Shown here piece after piece: positions 11,578-24,749 of a stretch of 64,000 nucleotides of DNA (position 1 is the stretch's first letter; each line of letters starts with the position of its first letter). The stretch comes from Symsagittifera roscoffensis (Eukaryota; Xenacoelomorpha; Acoela; Convolutidae). The translations under genes were made by a program, and so were the position numbers. Under the pieces are notes generated by a model, which was given only the letters and a program-made list of their open reading frames with translations, did not search any database and was not told where the DNA came from. Location: the NCBI RefSeq assembly GCF_963678635.1, contig NC_087067.1, forward strand, positions 22,267,547-22,331,546, given 5' to 3'.

Positions 11578-13227
11578 GTTCTATGAAGAAGATCAAATGA
11601 GTCTGTGTCTAACTAAATAGCCGCGTTATCCGATAGATTCGTGACAACTGTAGAACTGGTCAGATTATCCGAAGGTTTGCTGATAGTAAGTGGCTTCTTC
11701 TAATTCTTCCGCTTTAAAACTTTAAAAAAGCCCTTGAGTGGTATACTTAAAGACAAAAATTTTGAGTGAGAAGGGATTTTTTTTCGGGATAATTTTGTCT
11801 TTGTATCCGCCGTCAATTCGGTCGTCGATGTTCGTGAGCCATTGCTGAATTTTTTTGTAAAGTATCTACAGTTTTTTTCTACTAGTCTGTTCGAACCATG
11901 TCACCTACTTTACGATATATCAATTTAATTATATTAGAATTGCAACATAGTTTAAAATTTTGATTGGCAAAACAAGAAGCTTGATCAACCCGAATAGAAA
12001 AAGGGATGCCATTAAGATAATTGAAACCTTGAAGAAAATCGATAACTGTGTTTGATGATGTGGATGAGGTGATTTTAGCCGTTGGATGTCTCCCATTTCA
12101 AATCTATAGGACTAGCAAAGCAAAATCTACGTTAGGTTCTTCGTTTGGTTCAGATCAGGATGTTAGCCCGCTGATCTGCAAACTTGGGGTATTAATCTTC
12201 ACATTCTTATCCTCTTTTGTACACTCTGATTAATTTACGCCGAGAAAACCAATTTGACTCTGTGACCACCCGTTTTCCGTCCCGGAAAGGCTCGTGAAGG
12301 TTGTGTTTGAAATGGTTTAAATAAGAGATGTTTGCAATAATCGTCTTTACTTTCTTTTAATGTGCTTTGACGATAGGGCTTGATTCTTCTTTGCTAAAGG
12401 AGGCCACAAACTTAGCAATAAAAAACAGATTGAAATCCAATGGTCCTTCAAGCAACTTCAAGTTTTTTGTATTCAGATAACATGAGAAATTCGAGGGAAA
12501 CTTGAATTCGGAAGTGGACAAATTACTGACAGTTTGATTATTTGCCAAGATTAAAGTATTTGAAAAAATAGAATTCTGGGATTGCTAATAGCTAAATATG
12601 ATTAAAATTTAATAAACATAAAAAGGCACAATTAGATTTTAAAAAATAGTGGGTCAAAAATTGGATAATCCGAAGGAAAACTTTCGGAATTACAAAACTC
12701 ATTATTTTTGTGTTTCAAATTACAAAGTGTAGAAGTCGAATTTAAAAAAATTAGAACTGAGGCTACTAAGTAATAACAAAAAATATCTTCCGGATCTAGG
12801 ATTTTCCAAATTTGAGCCTATTGAGTTGCAGTTTAACCATTGTTGCTAAAATTTCCTTGGCGTAATGCAATAAACGAATTGCCTTTCGGTTCGGAATTCT
12901 AAAAATTAAGCTGGGTGAATTCCATATCTTTCCCAGACAAAAAATTAAATGTAAAATTAAACGGTAAGAGTCAATCAACCCATCTGGTTAAACGACTGTG
13001 GTAAGTTTTGTTTCCATGATTTGGCTAAATTGCGGAAAGAATGGTTTTGTGATCTGGAACGATTTGCGAAGTATGAACATTAAAAATGACTCTAAGAAAA
13101 ATCTGTCGTCTGAATAACTCCTTTAAAAATCTCTTCGTTAGTGGAATCTTTTGATTCATGGGCTTTTTAAAATCTTGAAGCGAAGGAAACTTTTTTATTA
13201 TCATTCCTATGGAAATGTTCTAAAGAG
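11578..13227 (-). mobile_element. Ty3/gypsy-type fragment with integrase core, unit B
   Basis: On the minus strand (about 12,100 down to 11,880) a broken integrase core is readable: PTAKITSSTSSNTVIDFLQ, then GIPFSIRVDQA, then IIKLIYRKVGD. The PTAKI..T..FL...GIP..IR.DQ...F......IKLI...GD series is typical of one group of Ty3/gypsy integrases. Higher coordinates give short decayed frames (for example 12,357-12,548 and 12,796-12,978) that I cannot assign. It lacks the 698-bp segment found in units C and D. No LTRs seen. Confidence 0.7.
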
Positions 13228-13229
13228 AC

Positions 13230-16200
13230 CTCGAGCTTGCCTGGAATATCTTCAATTTTTCGCGAACCAATTCAGTCCACGAAATAACTTGCAGTAATTC
13301 AAAATTTTTGTTTTTTGATTAGTTTGGTTCAAAAATTTTGAAGCTTTTGTGAACTGACGGGCTTGATTGAATCACCTGAAAAAATTCAATGTTTCAAAGA
13401 TACAGAAGCTTGTTTACAACTCTTTAAAACTTTCGCAAACCAATTTAGTCCTCGAAATCACTTGCAATGTTTTAAAGTTTCACAACTTGAATAGCCTGCT
13501 TCAAAAAATTGAAGGTATTTTCCAACTGATTCATTGATAGAAATAACGGGAAGTATATTAAATTTTTTAGCCTCGAACTTTGCTTAGAGCAACTCAAATG
13601 TTTTGCGAACCGATTCAGTCCAAGAAATAATTTGAAAGAATTCAATGTTTAATAGCATGATTAGCTCGCTTAGAGAAATGTTAATTTTTTTGCGAACTGA
13701 TTTGGTTAAAGAAATAACTTGAAGTAATTCAAAGTTGCATAGCTCTGTTAGCTTGCCCAGAAAAACTCAAATTTCTGCAAACCGAGTCAGTTTATAAATT
13801 AACTCGGACTTTTCTCAATGTGTCTTAGTTTTCAAAGTTTCGAATAGGTTCAAAGCTGCGTTCAGCTTTCGAAAACTTAAACGTTTGCTACGAAAAGATT
13901 CGTTGTAAAAGTAGCTTGAACTTTTTTTGAAATCTTTGCTCCATTAATTTGCGCAAAAAAAAAATCAAAAACTTGAAAGGCTACAACAGGAAAACAGTTT
14001 GCCAATCGGTTCACTTTTTTAACTACCTGAAATTTTCAAAATTTTGTAGCTTAAACAGCTTGCTTGAAGAAACTTAATTTTTTTGCGAATTTTTTCTGTG
14101 TTAGAAAAAATGGAAACAATTCAAAGTGTCATAGCTCAATAGTTTGCTTCGAAAATTTTATACCTTTCGTGAACCAAATCAGTCTATGCAAAAACTTTGA
14201 AACGTTGAAATTTTGAAACTTTGAAACGTTTTAAGTTCATAGCTTTAAAAGATTGCTTAGAAAAACTGAAGTTTTTGCGAACTGATTTAGTCCATGCAAT
14301 ATTTCAAAGTTACCTAGACTGAATAAATTGCTTCAAAAAAGTTAGAAGATTTCTCAAGCTTTTTGCATAATGATTTGGTTTAAGAAATAAATTGAAGTAT
14401 TTCAAAGTTTCATAGCTCTACTGGCTTGCCTAGAAAATGTGAAGAATTCTGCACACCGAATCAGTCTTCTATTAGTTAACTTCTTAGCTTCAAAGCTTCT
14501 ATTACTTAGCTTCAAAGTTTCGACTAGCTCGCCTAAACAAGTTTTTTTAAGCCGATTTGTTTTTAATAATTATCTTGAATTAAATCAAATTTTCTTAATT
14601 TGGACTGCTTGCTTCGGAAAACTTTATCTTTTGGTAAAACCAATTCGATATAGGAAGTAGCTTGGATTTTTTAAAACTCTTTGCTGCATTAGCTCGCGCT
14701 AGAAAGAAATTAAAAACTAAAAAAAAACTGGAAATCACTTTGTAGCCTTCAACAGAAAAATAATTTGCCATCCAGGTCAGGTTTTTAACAAAGTTGAGTT
14801 TTTCAAAACTTCATTGCGTAAACAATTCGCTTAGAATAGGTTAACCTTTGCAAAATTTTTCAGTCTTTGAATTAAATTGAAATATTTCAATATTTCAGAG
14901 CTTGAAAATACTGATTCGCTTGATTGAATCACTCAAAAAGTTCATCTTTTTATAGATATAGAAGCTTGCTTAGAAAATGTCAAACTTATTGCGAACCGAC
15001 TTATTCCTCGAATTCACTTGCAATGTTTTAAAGTTTCATAGCTCGATTTTTTTGCTTCAAAAAATTTAAAGTTTTTTGCAAACTGGTTCAGTCTATGAAA
15101 GAACCTGAAATAGTTCAAAACATCTTAGTTCAGTTAGAAAGCTTGCTTTGCAAAAACTGATCTTTTCTAGAACTCATTCAAAGCGTTAAGACTTGACTAG
15201 TTTGATTCGAAAATTCAAGCTTTTTGCGAAACCTCGGTCCGCGAAGTAACTTGAATTCGCCCAAAGTTTTTTAGCTTGAGCTACCTGCTTCAAACAATTG
15301 ATCTTTCTCAAACCGATCCAGTCTATGAGATAAGTTGAAATAGTTCAAACTTCAAAAGCTTGCTTAGAAAATTTTAAATTTCTCGTGAACCAATTCAGTC
15401 TGCGAAACAAGTTGAAATAATTCAAAATTTCATAGCTTCAAAAATGTGCATAGAAAAATTAAAACATTTTGCTAACCGATTCAATCTATAAAATAACTTG
15501 ACATTTTGCAAGGTTTCATAGCTTGAAAATTTTGCTTAGAAAAACTGAAATTTTGCGAACGGATTTTTCCACAAAATCAATTGAAGTATTTCAGAGTTTC
15601 ACAGCTTGAAAAGCTTACTCAAAAAAACTCCGAACTAAATCAGTCTAAATAAAACTTGAAAGAACTTAAACTTTTTTTAGCTTGATCAACTTGCTTAGAA
15701 AATTTTTAGGTTTTTGCATACTGATTTGTTTTAAGAAATAATTTGAATTAATTCAAAGTTGCATGGCTCTTTTAGTTTGCCTAGAAATCTTGAATTTTTT
15801 TGAAAACCGAGTCAGTCTATAATCTAACTTCAAAGTTAAAATTTTTCAAATTTCCGAAGAGCTTCAAAGGTTCGACTAGCTCGCCTAAACAAGTTTTTTT
15901 GTGAAAAGAATTTTTTTTTCATATCTATCTTGAATTAAGTCAAATTTTCATAATTTGGATTCCTTGCTTTGAAAACTTTCAATTTTTGGCAAAAAATTTT
16001 GGTTCAAGAAGTAGCTTGGGTATTTTGAAATTTTTTGCTCCATTAGCTCGCGCAAAAAAATCAAATTCAAAGTTTAAAAAAAATGAAAATCTTTTGGAAG
16101 GCTTCAATAGGAAAACAAGTTGGCATCTGGTTCATTTTTGTAACCAACTTGAGTTTTTTAAAATTTTATAGGGTAAGCAGCTTGCTAACCCTATGAATTT

Positions 16201-16263
16201 TTTGCGGAACTTTTCAGTCTATGAAACAAGTGGAAACAATTCATCGTTTCAGAGCTTGAAAAG
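13230..16263. repeat. Monomer-only block between large units B and C
   Basis: Begins with the same sequence as B, C and D (GCCTGGAATATCTTCAAT) and follows them for roughly 0.95 kb, then switches to other monomers until unit C starts at 16,264. No retroelement piece is present. Monomers are well preserved in spacing but differ strongly from one another. It looks like a rearranged or partly deleted higher-order unit. Confidence 0.75.
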
Positions 16264-17640
16264 CTTGCCTGGAATATCTTAAATTTTTCGCGAACCAATT
16301 CAGTCCACGAAATAACTTATAGTAATTCAAAATTTTCGTTTTTTGATTAGTTTGGTTCGAAAATTTTGAAGCTTTTGTGAATTGACGGGCTTGATTGAAT
16401 CACCTGAAAAAATTCAATGTTTCAAAGATACAGAAGCTTGTTTACAAGTCTTTAAATTTTTCGATTTAGTCCTCGAAATCACTTGCAATGTTTTAAAGTT
16501 TCACAGCTTGAATAGCCTGCTTCAAAAAATTGAAGGTATTTTCTAACTGATTCAATGAATGGAATAACGGGAAGTATATTAAATATTATAGCCTCGAACT
16601 TTGCTTAGAGCAACTCAAATGTTTTGCGAACCGATTCAGTCCAAGAAATAATTTGAAAGAATTCAATGTTTAATAGCATGATTAGCTCGCTTAGATAAAT
16701 GTTAATTTTTTTGCGTACTGATTTGGTTAAAGAAATAACTTGAAGTAATTCAAAGTTGCATAGCTCTGTTAGCTTGCCTAAAAAAACTCAAATTTCTGCA
16801 AACCGAGTCAGTTTATAAATTAACTCGGACTTTTCTCAATGTGTCTTAGTTTTCAAAGTTTCGAATAGGTTCAAAGCTGCGTTCAGCTTTCGAAAACTTA
16901 AACGTTTGCTACGAAAAGATTCGGTGTAAAAGTAGCTTGAACTTTTTTTGAAATCTTTGCTCCATTAATTTGCGCAAAAAAAATAATCAAAAACTTGAAA
17001 GGCTACAACAGGAGAACAGTTTGCCATTCGGTTCACTTTTTTAACTACCTGAAATTTTCAAAATTTTGTAGCTTAAACAGCTTGCTTGAAGGAACTTGAT
17101 TTTTTTGCGAATTTTTTCTGTGTTTGAAAAAATGGAAACAATTCAAAGTGTCATAGCTCAATAGTTTGCTTCGAAAATTTTATACCTTTCGTGAACCAAA
17201 TCAGTCTATGCAATAACTTTGAAACGTTTTATAATTTAGTGTTCTAAACAGCTTGCATAGAAAAACCTGAAGTTTTTGCCAACCAGTTTGCTCTTTGAAA
17301 AAACTTGACTCATTTCATTTCATAGCTTGAATAGTTTTCCAAGAAAAACTTCAATTTTTCGCCAGCTGATTTAATCTACGAAACAACGTGGTTTTTCAAA
17401 AATTCCTTGCTTTAACAGCTTGTTTAAAAAACATTTTTTTTGTTTTATTGCTTGAATAGCTTCCATATAAAAACCTTAGGTTGCGCCATCCGATTTGCTT
17501 CTGAAACACATCAAAGTTTCCTAGCTTGAATAGCTTGTCTAGAAAAAGTTCATTGTTTTGGGAGGGAGCCGATTCGTTCAAACTGATTTACGGTATGGCT
17601 TAACTTGAATTTGTTCAAAGTTACTTCGCTTGCATAGCTT

Positions 17641-18715
17641 GATCAGATTAACGACTGAACTCTGCGAGTCATGTATTTATTAGAGGCGGGCTTGCTAGTT
17701 GATGCTTTTCTGATTTTTTGGTTCATCGGGAACATTTCAGAAGTTTTTCTGTTGATCCAATCAACGCGCATTGTTTGATGAATGGAGCCACTGCAGCACT
17801 TCGTTGATGTCTGTACAGATGAAGACATCACTTGTCGGGATGGTAAGTGCTTTAATAACATTCTCTTTGAGGCGAGTGGCCAATAACGCAGCTTTCAATT
17901 CTAGTTTAGGGCTAAAACAAATAGATGTTTTGCATCACTGCAGAAGCTGCTTCTGGAAAAGTGGCTTGATTGTCACGAGCGGTTTTTTGTGCGAAGTTAG
18001 CTCATGTGAGGAAATTCCGAGCTCCGAAGATGTGTCCGGTGTATTGGTACGTTACCATATTGTTTGTGGTATCGTCCCGCCACAGGACTCGCAGTGATGG
18101 TCGATCATCGGCAAGCCCAACAACCTGAAGAAACATTCCTAATTTATCAGCAGATACAGCATACATATTCTGGCGGAATCTCTAATACGCCTAGAAGGAT
18201 TTGAAGCATGACTTGACCCACCAGAAAAGCTAGCTTTATTGAGTGAAGATCCATCAAATTTGGATGTTCCATTGAAGACGCACCGAACCGAACTTTTCAC
18301 CGGCTTGTTGAAATTAATCGCCGGGTGATGAGGTAGATTCCATTCCCTCGCGGAAAAGTCTCTTGAGTCGTGGTGGTTATTTTGATTACATGCCCTTTTT
18401 CATAGTCATCACAAACGGTTTTTGCGTATGAATCTTTGAGCGTTTCGTTTTTTTTCTAAAAATTTTTCCAAAGACTTCAATTGAGCAAACTTGGAAAAAA
18501 AATTGTTTGATAAATCAGATTTTTCTTCAGTCTAAAACATGCCAAAAGAGTATCTATGACCATTCTCAGTGAATGTTTATTGACTCAAGGATTTGATTCG
18601 CTCTTTTATCAGTGAGGACTTAGCTTCTACTGGCTTGTAGGCACCGTATGATTCAAGATAATACCTAAACAAATTTGACCTGCGCAATTCACGGACAGTA
18701 ACTTGCTCAAACAGT
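17641..18715 (-). mobile_element. BEL/Pao-type pol fragment, copy 6 (longer)
   Basis: Collinear with copy 5 but without its ~50-bp duplication. The RNase H-like part and the following DWINRKTSEMF region are readable on the minus strand between about 17,643 and 17,910. Disabled by frameshifts and stops. Confidence 0.8.
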
Positions 18716-19327
18716 TGAAACTTTTCGCGACCCAGTTTAGTCCACCTACAAACTGCAATATTTCAAAATTTTTGTTGCTTGGCTAGCTTGCTTACAAAAT
18801 TGAAACTTTTTGCACACTGATATAGTTCTCGTAATATCTTGCAAAGTTTCATAGCTTTAGTAATTTGCTTCGAAAAAATTGAAACTCATTTGCGAACTGA
18901 CTCACTTTATGAAATAACTTGAAGTCTTTCAATATTTTTCAGCCTCAAACCTTGCTTAGAGCAACTTAAAATTCTTGCGAACCGAATCAAATGATTTCAA
19001 TTTTTTTAACTTGATCAGCTTGCTTAGAAAAATGTTAAAATTTTTGCGTATAGACTTGGTTTAAGAAATAACTTGAAGTATTTCAAAGTTGCATAGCTCT
19101 TTAAGCTTGCCTAGAAAAACTGAATTTTTTTAAAGTTTTGAAGAGCTTAAAAGGTTCGACTAGCTCGCCTAAACAATTTTTTTTGTGAACAGATTTGTTT
19201 TAATAATTATCTTGAATCATGTCAAATTTTCATAATTTGAACTGATTGCTTTGGAGATCTTTAACTTTTAGCAAAAACGATTTGGTCTGAAAAGTAGATT
19301 GGATTTTTTGAAGTTCCTTGCTCCAAG

Positions 19328-21669
19328 TTCTATGAAGAAGATCAAATGAGGTTGTGTCTGACTAAATAGCCGCGTTATCCGATAGATTCGTGACAACTGT
19401 AGAACTGTTCAGGTTATCCGAAAGAATCGAGTCAAGTGTATGTGTGCGGCTCTGTAGGATGAAAGTTGTCCAGTAAAATTGGGTTCACTTTCGATCCAGA
19501 GAGTTCGTCTATTTGGTCTATAATGTCTATAAAACGCATTTTTCTATTGAGTTTTGTGGGTCCTACCTTTTGGCTTAACCGCCGTAGTATTGTATTTTTA
19601 CCAGTATTGATGATGTTTTCCTGATCAGGTGCGCTTTTTTCTGACAAATCTACAATCTCGTGCTTTGGGATATTCACTGGGATCTACTTTGACTGTTGTG
19701 AGTTCTGTCTATCCGGCAGACCGGTGGAATGTTTGTTTTCGCCAACTGAGTCTGGATGTGAGGTGGTAGGGTTTTCTCTCGGGCCAGAAGTATTGATCCT
19801 TATCGGGCCTTCGTGATTTTGAGCCTCGTTTGTCTGTCCGTCTAAAATCTAGGATTTTATGTTTTCTCGAGTGATATGTGAGTGTGAAAGGGTTTTTTTA
19901 GGTTCAGCTTCTTTAATGTGGTCCAAAAATTTCCGTTCCCCAAGCATATCTCTACAGGGAAAGCTTGCAGCAAACCATTCTCAACCGCTGATATCAGAAG
20001 TCTCCCATCGAATTTACATGCATTCATCGCAAGCTGGTTTTGTGAATAATTAGATGCTCTATTCCTAGTGCTGTTGTCTGAGGTGTCGAATGCATTTTCT
20101 TGTCTCGTCTTGGGACCTAGTTTGCTGATAGTAAGTGGCTTCTTCTAATTCTTCCGCTTTAAAACTTTAAAAAAGCCCTTAAAGACAAAAGTTTTGATTG
20201 AGAAGGGATTTTTTTTCGGGATAATTTTGTCTTTGTATCCGCCGTCAATTCGGTCGTCGATGTTCGTGAGCCATTGCTGAATTTTTTTGTAAAGTATCTA
20301 CAGTTTTTTTCTACTAGTCTGTTCGAACCATGTCACCTACTTTACGATATATCAATTTAATTATATTAGAATTGCAACATAGTTTAAAATTTTGATTGGC
20401 AAAACAAGAAGCTTGATCAACCCGAATAGAAAAAGGGATGCCATTAAGATAATTGAAACCTTGAAGAAAATCGATAACTGTATTTGATGATGTGGATGAG
20501 GTGATTTTAGCCGTTGGATGTCTCCCATTTCAAATCTATAGGACTAGCAAAGCAAAATCTACGTTAGGTTCTTCGTTTGGTTCAGATCAGGAGGTTAGCC
20601 CGCTGATCTGCAAACTTGGGGTATTAATCTTCACATTCTTATCCTCTTTTGTACACTCTGATTAATTTACGCCGAGAAAACCAATTTGACTCTGTGACCA
20701 CCCATTTTCCGTCCTGGAAGGGCTCGTGAAGGTTGTGTTTGAAATGGTTTAAATAAGAGATGTTTGCAATAATCGTCTTTACTTTCTTTTAATGTGCTTT
20801 GACGATAGGGCTTAACCTTGATTCTTCTTTGGTAAAGGAGGCCACAAACTTAGCAATAAAAAACAGGTTGAAATCCAATGGTCCTTCAAGCAACTTCAAG
20901 TTTTTTGTATTCAGATAACATGAGAAATTCGAGGAAAACTTGAATACTGAAGTGGACAAAAAACTGACAGTTTGATTATTTGCCAAGATTAAAGTATTTG
21001 AAAAAATAGAATTTTGGGATTGCTAATAGCTAAATATGATTAAAATTTATTAAACATAAGAGGCACAATTAGATTTTAAAAAATAGTGGGTCAAAAATTG
21101 GATAATCCGAAGGAAAACTTTCGGAATTACAAAACTCATTATTTTTGTGTTTCAAATTACAAAATGTAGAAGTCGAATTCAAAAAAATTAGAACTGAGGC
21201 TACTAAGTAATAACAACAAATATCTTCCGGATCTAGGATTTTCCAAATTTGAGCCTATTGAATTGCAGTTTAACCATTGTTGCTAAAATTTCCTTGGCGT
21301 AATGCAATAAACGAATTGCCTTTCGGTTCGGAATTCTAAAAATTAAGCTGGGTGAATTCCATATCTTCCCCAGACAAAAAATTAAATGTAAAATTAAACG
21401 GTAAGAGTCAATCAACCCATCTGGTTAAACGACTGTGGTAAGTTTTATTTCCATGATTTGGCTAAATTGCGGAAAGAATGGTTTTGTGATCTGGAACGAT
21501 TTGCGAAGTATGAACATTAAAAATGACTCTAAGAAAAATCTGTCGTCTGAATAACTCCTTTTAAAATCTCTTAGTTAGTGGAATCTTTTGATTCATGGGC
21601 TTTTTAAAATCTTGAAGCGAAGGAAACTTTTTTATTATCATTCCTATGGAAATGTTCTAAAGAGACCTC
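19328..21669 (-). mobile_element. Ty3/gypsy-type fragment with integrase core, unit C
   Basis: Same integrase core as unit B (minus strand, about 20,555-20,330). Here it continues into the segment 19,422-20,119, which probably encodes the pol C-terminus: a readable frame at 19,432-19,677 contains PKHEIVDLSEKSAPDQ and RFIDIIDQIDELSGS. The element is decayed, with frameshifts and stops throughout. Confidence 0.7.
19422..20119. other. 698-bp segment present in unit C, absent from unit B
   Basis: In unit B, TTATCCGA (about 11,672) is followed directly by GTTTGCTGATAG. In unit C these two are separated by 698 bp that read as gypsy pol C-terminus on the minus strand. Because the segment continues the element, B most likely lost it; an insertion in C and D is less likely. 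Confidence 0.8.
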
Positions 21670-23053
21670 GAGCTTGCCTGGAATATCTTAAATTTTTCGC
21701 GAACCAATTCAGTCCACGAAATAACTTGCAGTAATTCAAAATTTTTGTTTTTTGATTAGTTTGGTTCAAAAATTTTGAAGCTTTTGTGAACTGACGGGCT
21801 TGATTGAATCACCTGAAAAAATTCAATGTTTCAAAGATACAGAAGCTTGTTTACAACTCTTTAAAGTTTTCGCAAACCAATTTAGTCCTCGAAATCACTT
21901 GCAATGTTTTAAAGTTTCACAACTTGAACAGCCTGCTTCAAAAAATTGAAGGTATTTTCCAACTGATTCAATGATAGAAATAACGGGAAGTATATTAAAT
22001 TTTATAGCCTCGAACTTTGCTTAGAGCAACTCAAATGTTTTGCGAACCAATTCAGTCTAAGAAATAATTTGAAAGAATTCAAATTTTAATAACTTGATTA
22101 GCTCGCTTAGATAAATGCTATTTTTTTGCGTACTGATTTGGTTAAAGAAACAACTTGAAGTAATTCAAAGTTGCATAGCTCTGTTAGCTTGCCTAGAAAA
22201 ACTCAAATTTCTGCAAACCGAGTCAGTTTATAAATTAACTCGGACTTTTCTCAATGTGTCTTAGTTTTCAAAGTTTCGAATAGGTTCAAAGCTGCGTTCA
22301 GCTTTCGAAAACTTAGACGTTTGCTAAGAAAAGATTCGGTGAAAAAGTAGCTTGAACTTTTTTTGAAATCTTTGCTCCATTAATTTGCGCAAAAAAAATA
22401 ATCAAAAAACTTGAAAGGCTACAACAGGAAAACAGTTTGCCATTCGGTTCACTTTTTTAACTACTTGAAATTTTCAAAATTTTGTAGCTTAAACAGCTTG
22501 CTTGAAGAAACTTAATTTTTTGCGAATTTTTACAGTGTTTGAAAAAATGGAAACAATTCAAAGTGTCATAGCTCAATAGTTTGCTTCGAAAATTTTATAC
22601 CTTTCGTGAACCAAATCAGTCTATGCAATAACTTTGAAACGTTTTATAATTTAGTGTTCTAAACAGCTTGCATAGAAAAACCTGATTTTTTGCCAACCAG
22701 TTTGCTCCTTGAAAAAACTTGACTCATTTCATTTCATAGCTTGAATAGTTTTCCAAGAAAAACTTCAATTTTTCGCCAGCTGACTTGCTCTATGAAACAA
22801 CGTGGTTTTTCAAAAATTCCTTGCTTTAACAGCTTGTTCAAAAAATATTTCTTTGTTTTATCGCTTGAATAGCTTCCATATAAAAAACTTAGGTTGCGCC
22901 ATCCGATTTGCTTCTGAAACAAATCAAAGTTTCCTAGCTTGAATAGCTTGTCTAGAAAAAGTTCATTGTTTTGGGAGGGAGCCGATTCGTTCAAACTGAT
23001 TTACGGTATGGCTTAACTTGAATTTGTTAAAAGTTTCTTCGCTTGCATAGCTT

Positions 23054-24126
23054 GATCAGATTAACGACTGAACTCTGCGAGTCATGTATTTATTAGAGGC
23101 GGGCTTGCTAGTTGATACTTTTCTGATTTTTTGGTTCATCGGGAACATTTCAGAAGTTTTTCTGTTGATCCAATCAACGCGCAATGTTTGATGAATGGAG
23201 CCACTGCAGCACTACGTTGATGTCTGTACAGATGAGGACATCACTTGTCGGGATGGTAAGTGCTTTAATAACATTCTTTTTGAGGCGAGTGGCCAATAGC
23301 GCAGCTTTCAATTCTAGTTTAGGGCTAGAACAAATAGATGTTTTGCATCACTGCAGAAGCTGCTTCTGGAAAAGTGGCTTGATGGTCACGAGCGGTTTTT
23401 TGTGCGAAGTTAGCTCATGTGAGGAAATTACGAGCTCCGAAGATGTGTCCGGTGTATTGGTACGTTACCATATTGTTTGTGGTATCGTCCCGCCACAGGA
23501 CTCGCAGTGATGGTCGATCATCGGTAAGCCCAACAACCTGAAGAAACGTTCCTAGTTTATCAGCAGATACAGCATGCATATTCTGGCGGAATCTCTAATA
23601 CGCCTAGAAGGATTTGAAGCATGCCTTGACCCACCAGAAAAGCTAGCTTTATTGAGTGAAGATCCATCAAATTTGCATGTTCCATTGAAGACGCACCGAC
23701 CGAACTTTTCACCGGCTTGTTGAATTTAATCGCCGGGTGATGAGGTAGATTCCATTCCCTCGCGGAAAGGTCTCCTGAGTCGTGGTCGTTATTTTGACTA
23801 CATGCCCATTTTCATAATCATCACTAACGTTTTTTGCGTATGAATCTTTGAGCGTTTTGTTTTTGTCTAAAAATTTTTCCAAAGACTTCAATTGAGCAAA
23901 CGTGGAAAAAAAATCGTTTGATAAATCAGATTTTTCTTCAGTATAAAACATGCCGAAAGAGTATCTATGACCATCCTCAGTGAATGTTTATTGACTCAAG
24001 GATTTGATTCGCTCTTTTATCAGTGAGGACTTAGCTTCTACTGGCTTGTAGGCACCGTATGATTCAAGATAATAACTAAACAAATTTGACCTGCGCAATT
24101 CACGCACAGTAACTTGCTCAAACAGT
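23054..24126 (-). mobile_element. BEL/Pao-type pol fragment, copy 7 (longer)
   Basis: Collinear with copies 5 and 6. It has the longest open RT N-terminal stretch (minus strand, 23,709-23,951), starting at MFYTEEKSDLSNDFF and running through LKSLEKFLDKNK and DDYENGHVVKI. Upstream, an EDGHRYSVGM-like block is readable, also typical of Pao pol. No LTRs, gag or complete integrase are present in any of the seven copies. Confidence 0.8.
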
Positions 24127-24749
24127 TGAAACTTTTCGCGACCCAGTTTAGTCCACCAACAAACTGCAATATTTCAAAATTTTTGTTGCTTGGCTAGCTT
24201 GCTTACAAAATTTCAAACTTTTTGCACACTGATATAGTTCTCATAATATCTTGCAAAATTTCATAGCTTTAGTAATTTGCTTCGAAAAAATTGAAACTCA
24301 TTTGCGAACTGACTCACTTTATGAAATAACTTGAAGTCTTTCAATATTTTTCAGCCTCAAACCTTGCTTAGAGCAACTTAAAATTCTTGCGAACCGAATC
24401 AGTCCTAGAAATAATTTAAATGATTTCAATTTTTTTTTAACTTGATCAGCTTGCTTAGAAACATGTTAAAATTTTTGCGTATTGACATGGTTTGAGAAAT
24501 AACTTGAAGTATTTCAAAGTTGCATAGCTCTTAAAGCTTGCCTAGAAAAACTGAATTTTGTTATTACTTCAAAGGTTCGACTAGCTCGCCTAAACAAATT
24601 GTTTTTTGTGAACAGATTTGTTTTAATAATTATCTTGAATCATGTCAAATTTTCATAATTTCAACTGATTGCTTTGGAGAACTTTAACTTTTAGCAAAAA
24701 CAATTTGGTCTGAAAAGTAGATTGGTTTTTTGAAGTTCCTTGCTCCAAG

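Larger units (their letters stand above)
8395..13229. repeat. Large higher-order unit B (~4.8 kb)
   Basis: Order: monomers, a long Pao piece (9779-10900), monomers, then a gypsy-type piece (about 11,578-13,227). It starts at GCCTGGAATATCTTAAAT. It matches unit C at offsets of about +7,869 (start), +7,862 (9.9 kb) and +7,749 (11.6 kb). The shifts come from small indels, including a ~50-bp tandem duplication near 10,245-10,315. It lacks a 698-bp segment present in units C and D. Confidence 0.85.
16264..21673. repeat. Large higher-order unit C (~5.41 kb)
   Basis: Same order as unit B: monomers, Pao piece (17,641-18,715), monomers, gypsy piece (about 19,328-21,669). It is collinear with D at offset +5,410 to +5,413 over its first 1.5 kb. 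It includes the 698-bp segment that B lacks. It ends at GAGACCTCGAGCTTGCCTGG, the same junction that ends unit B. Confidence 0.85.
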
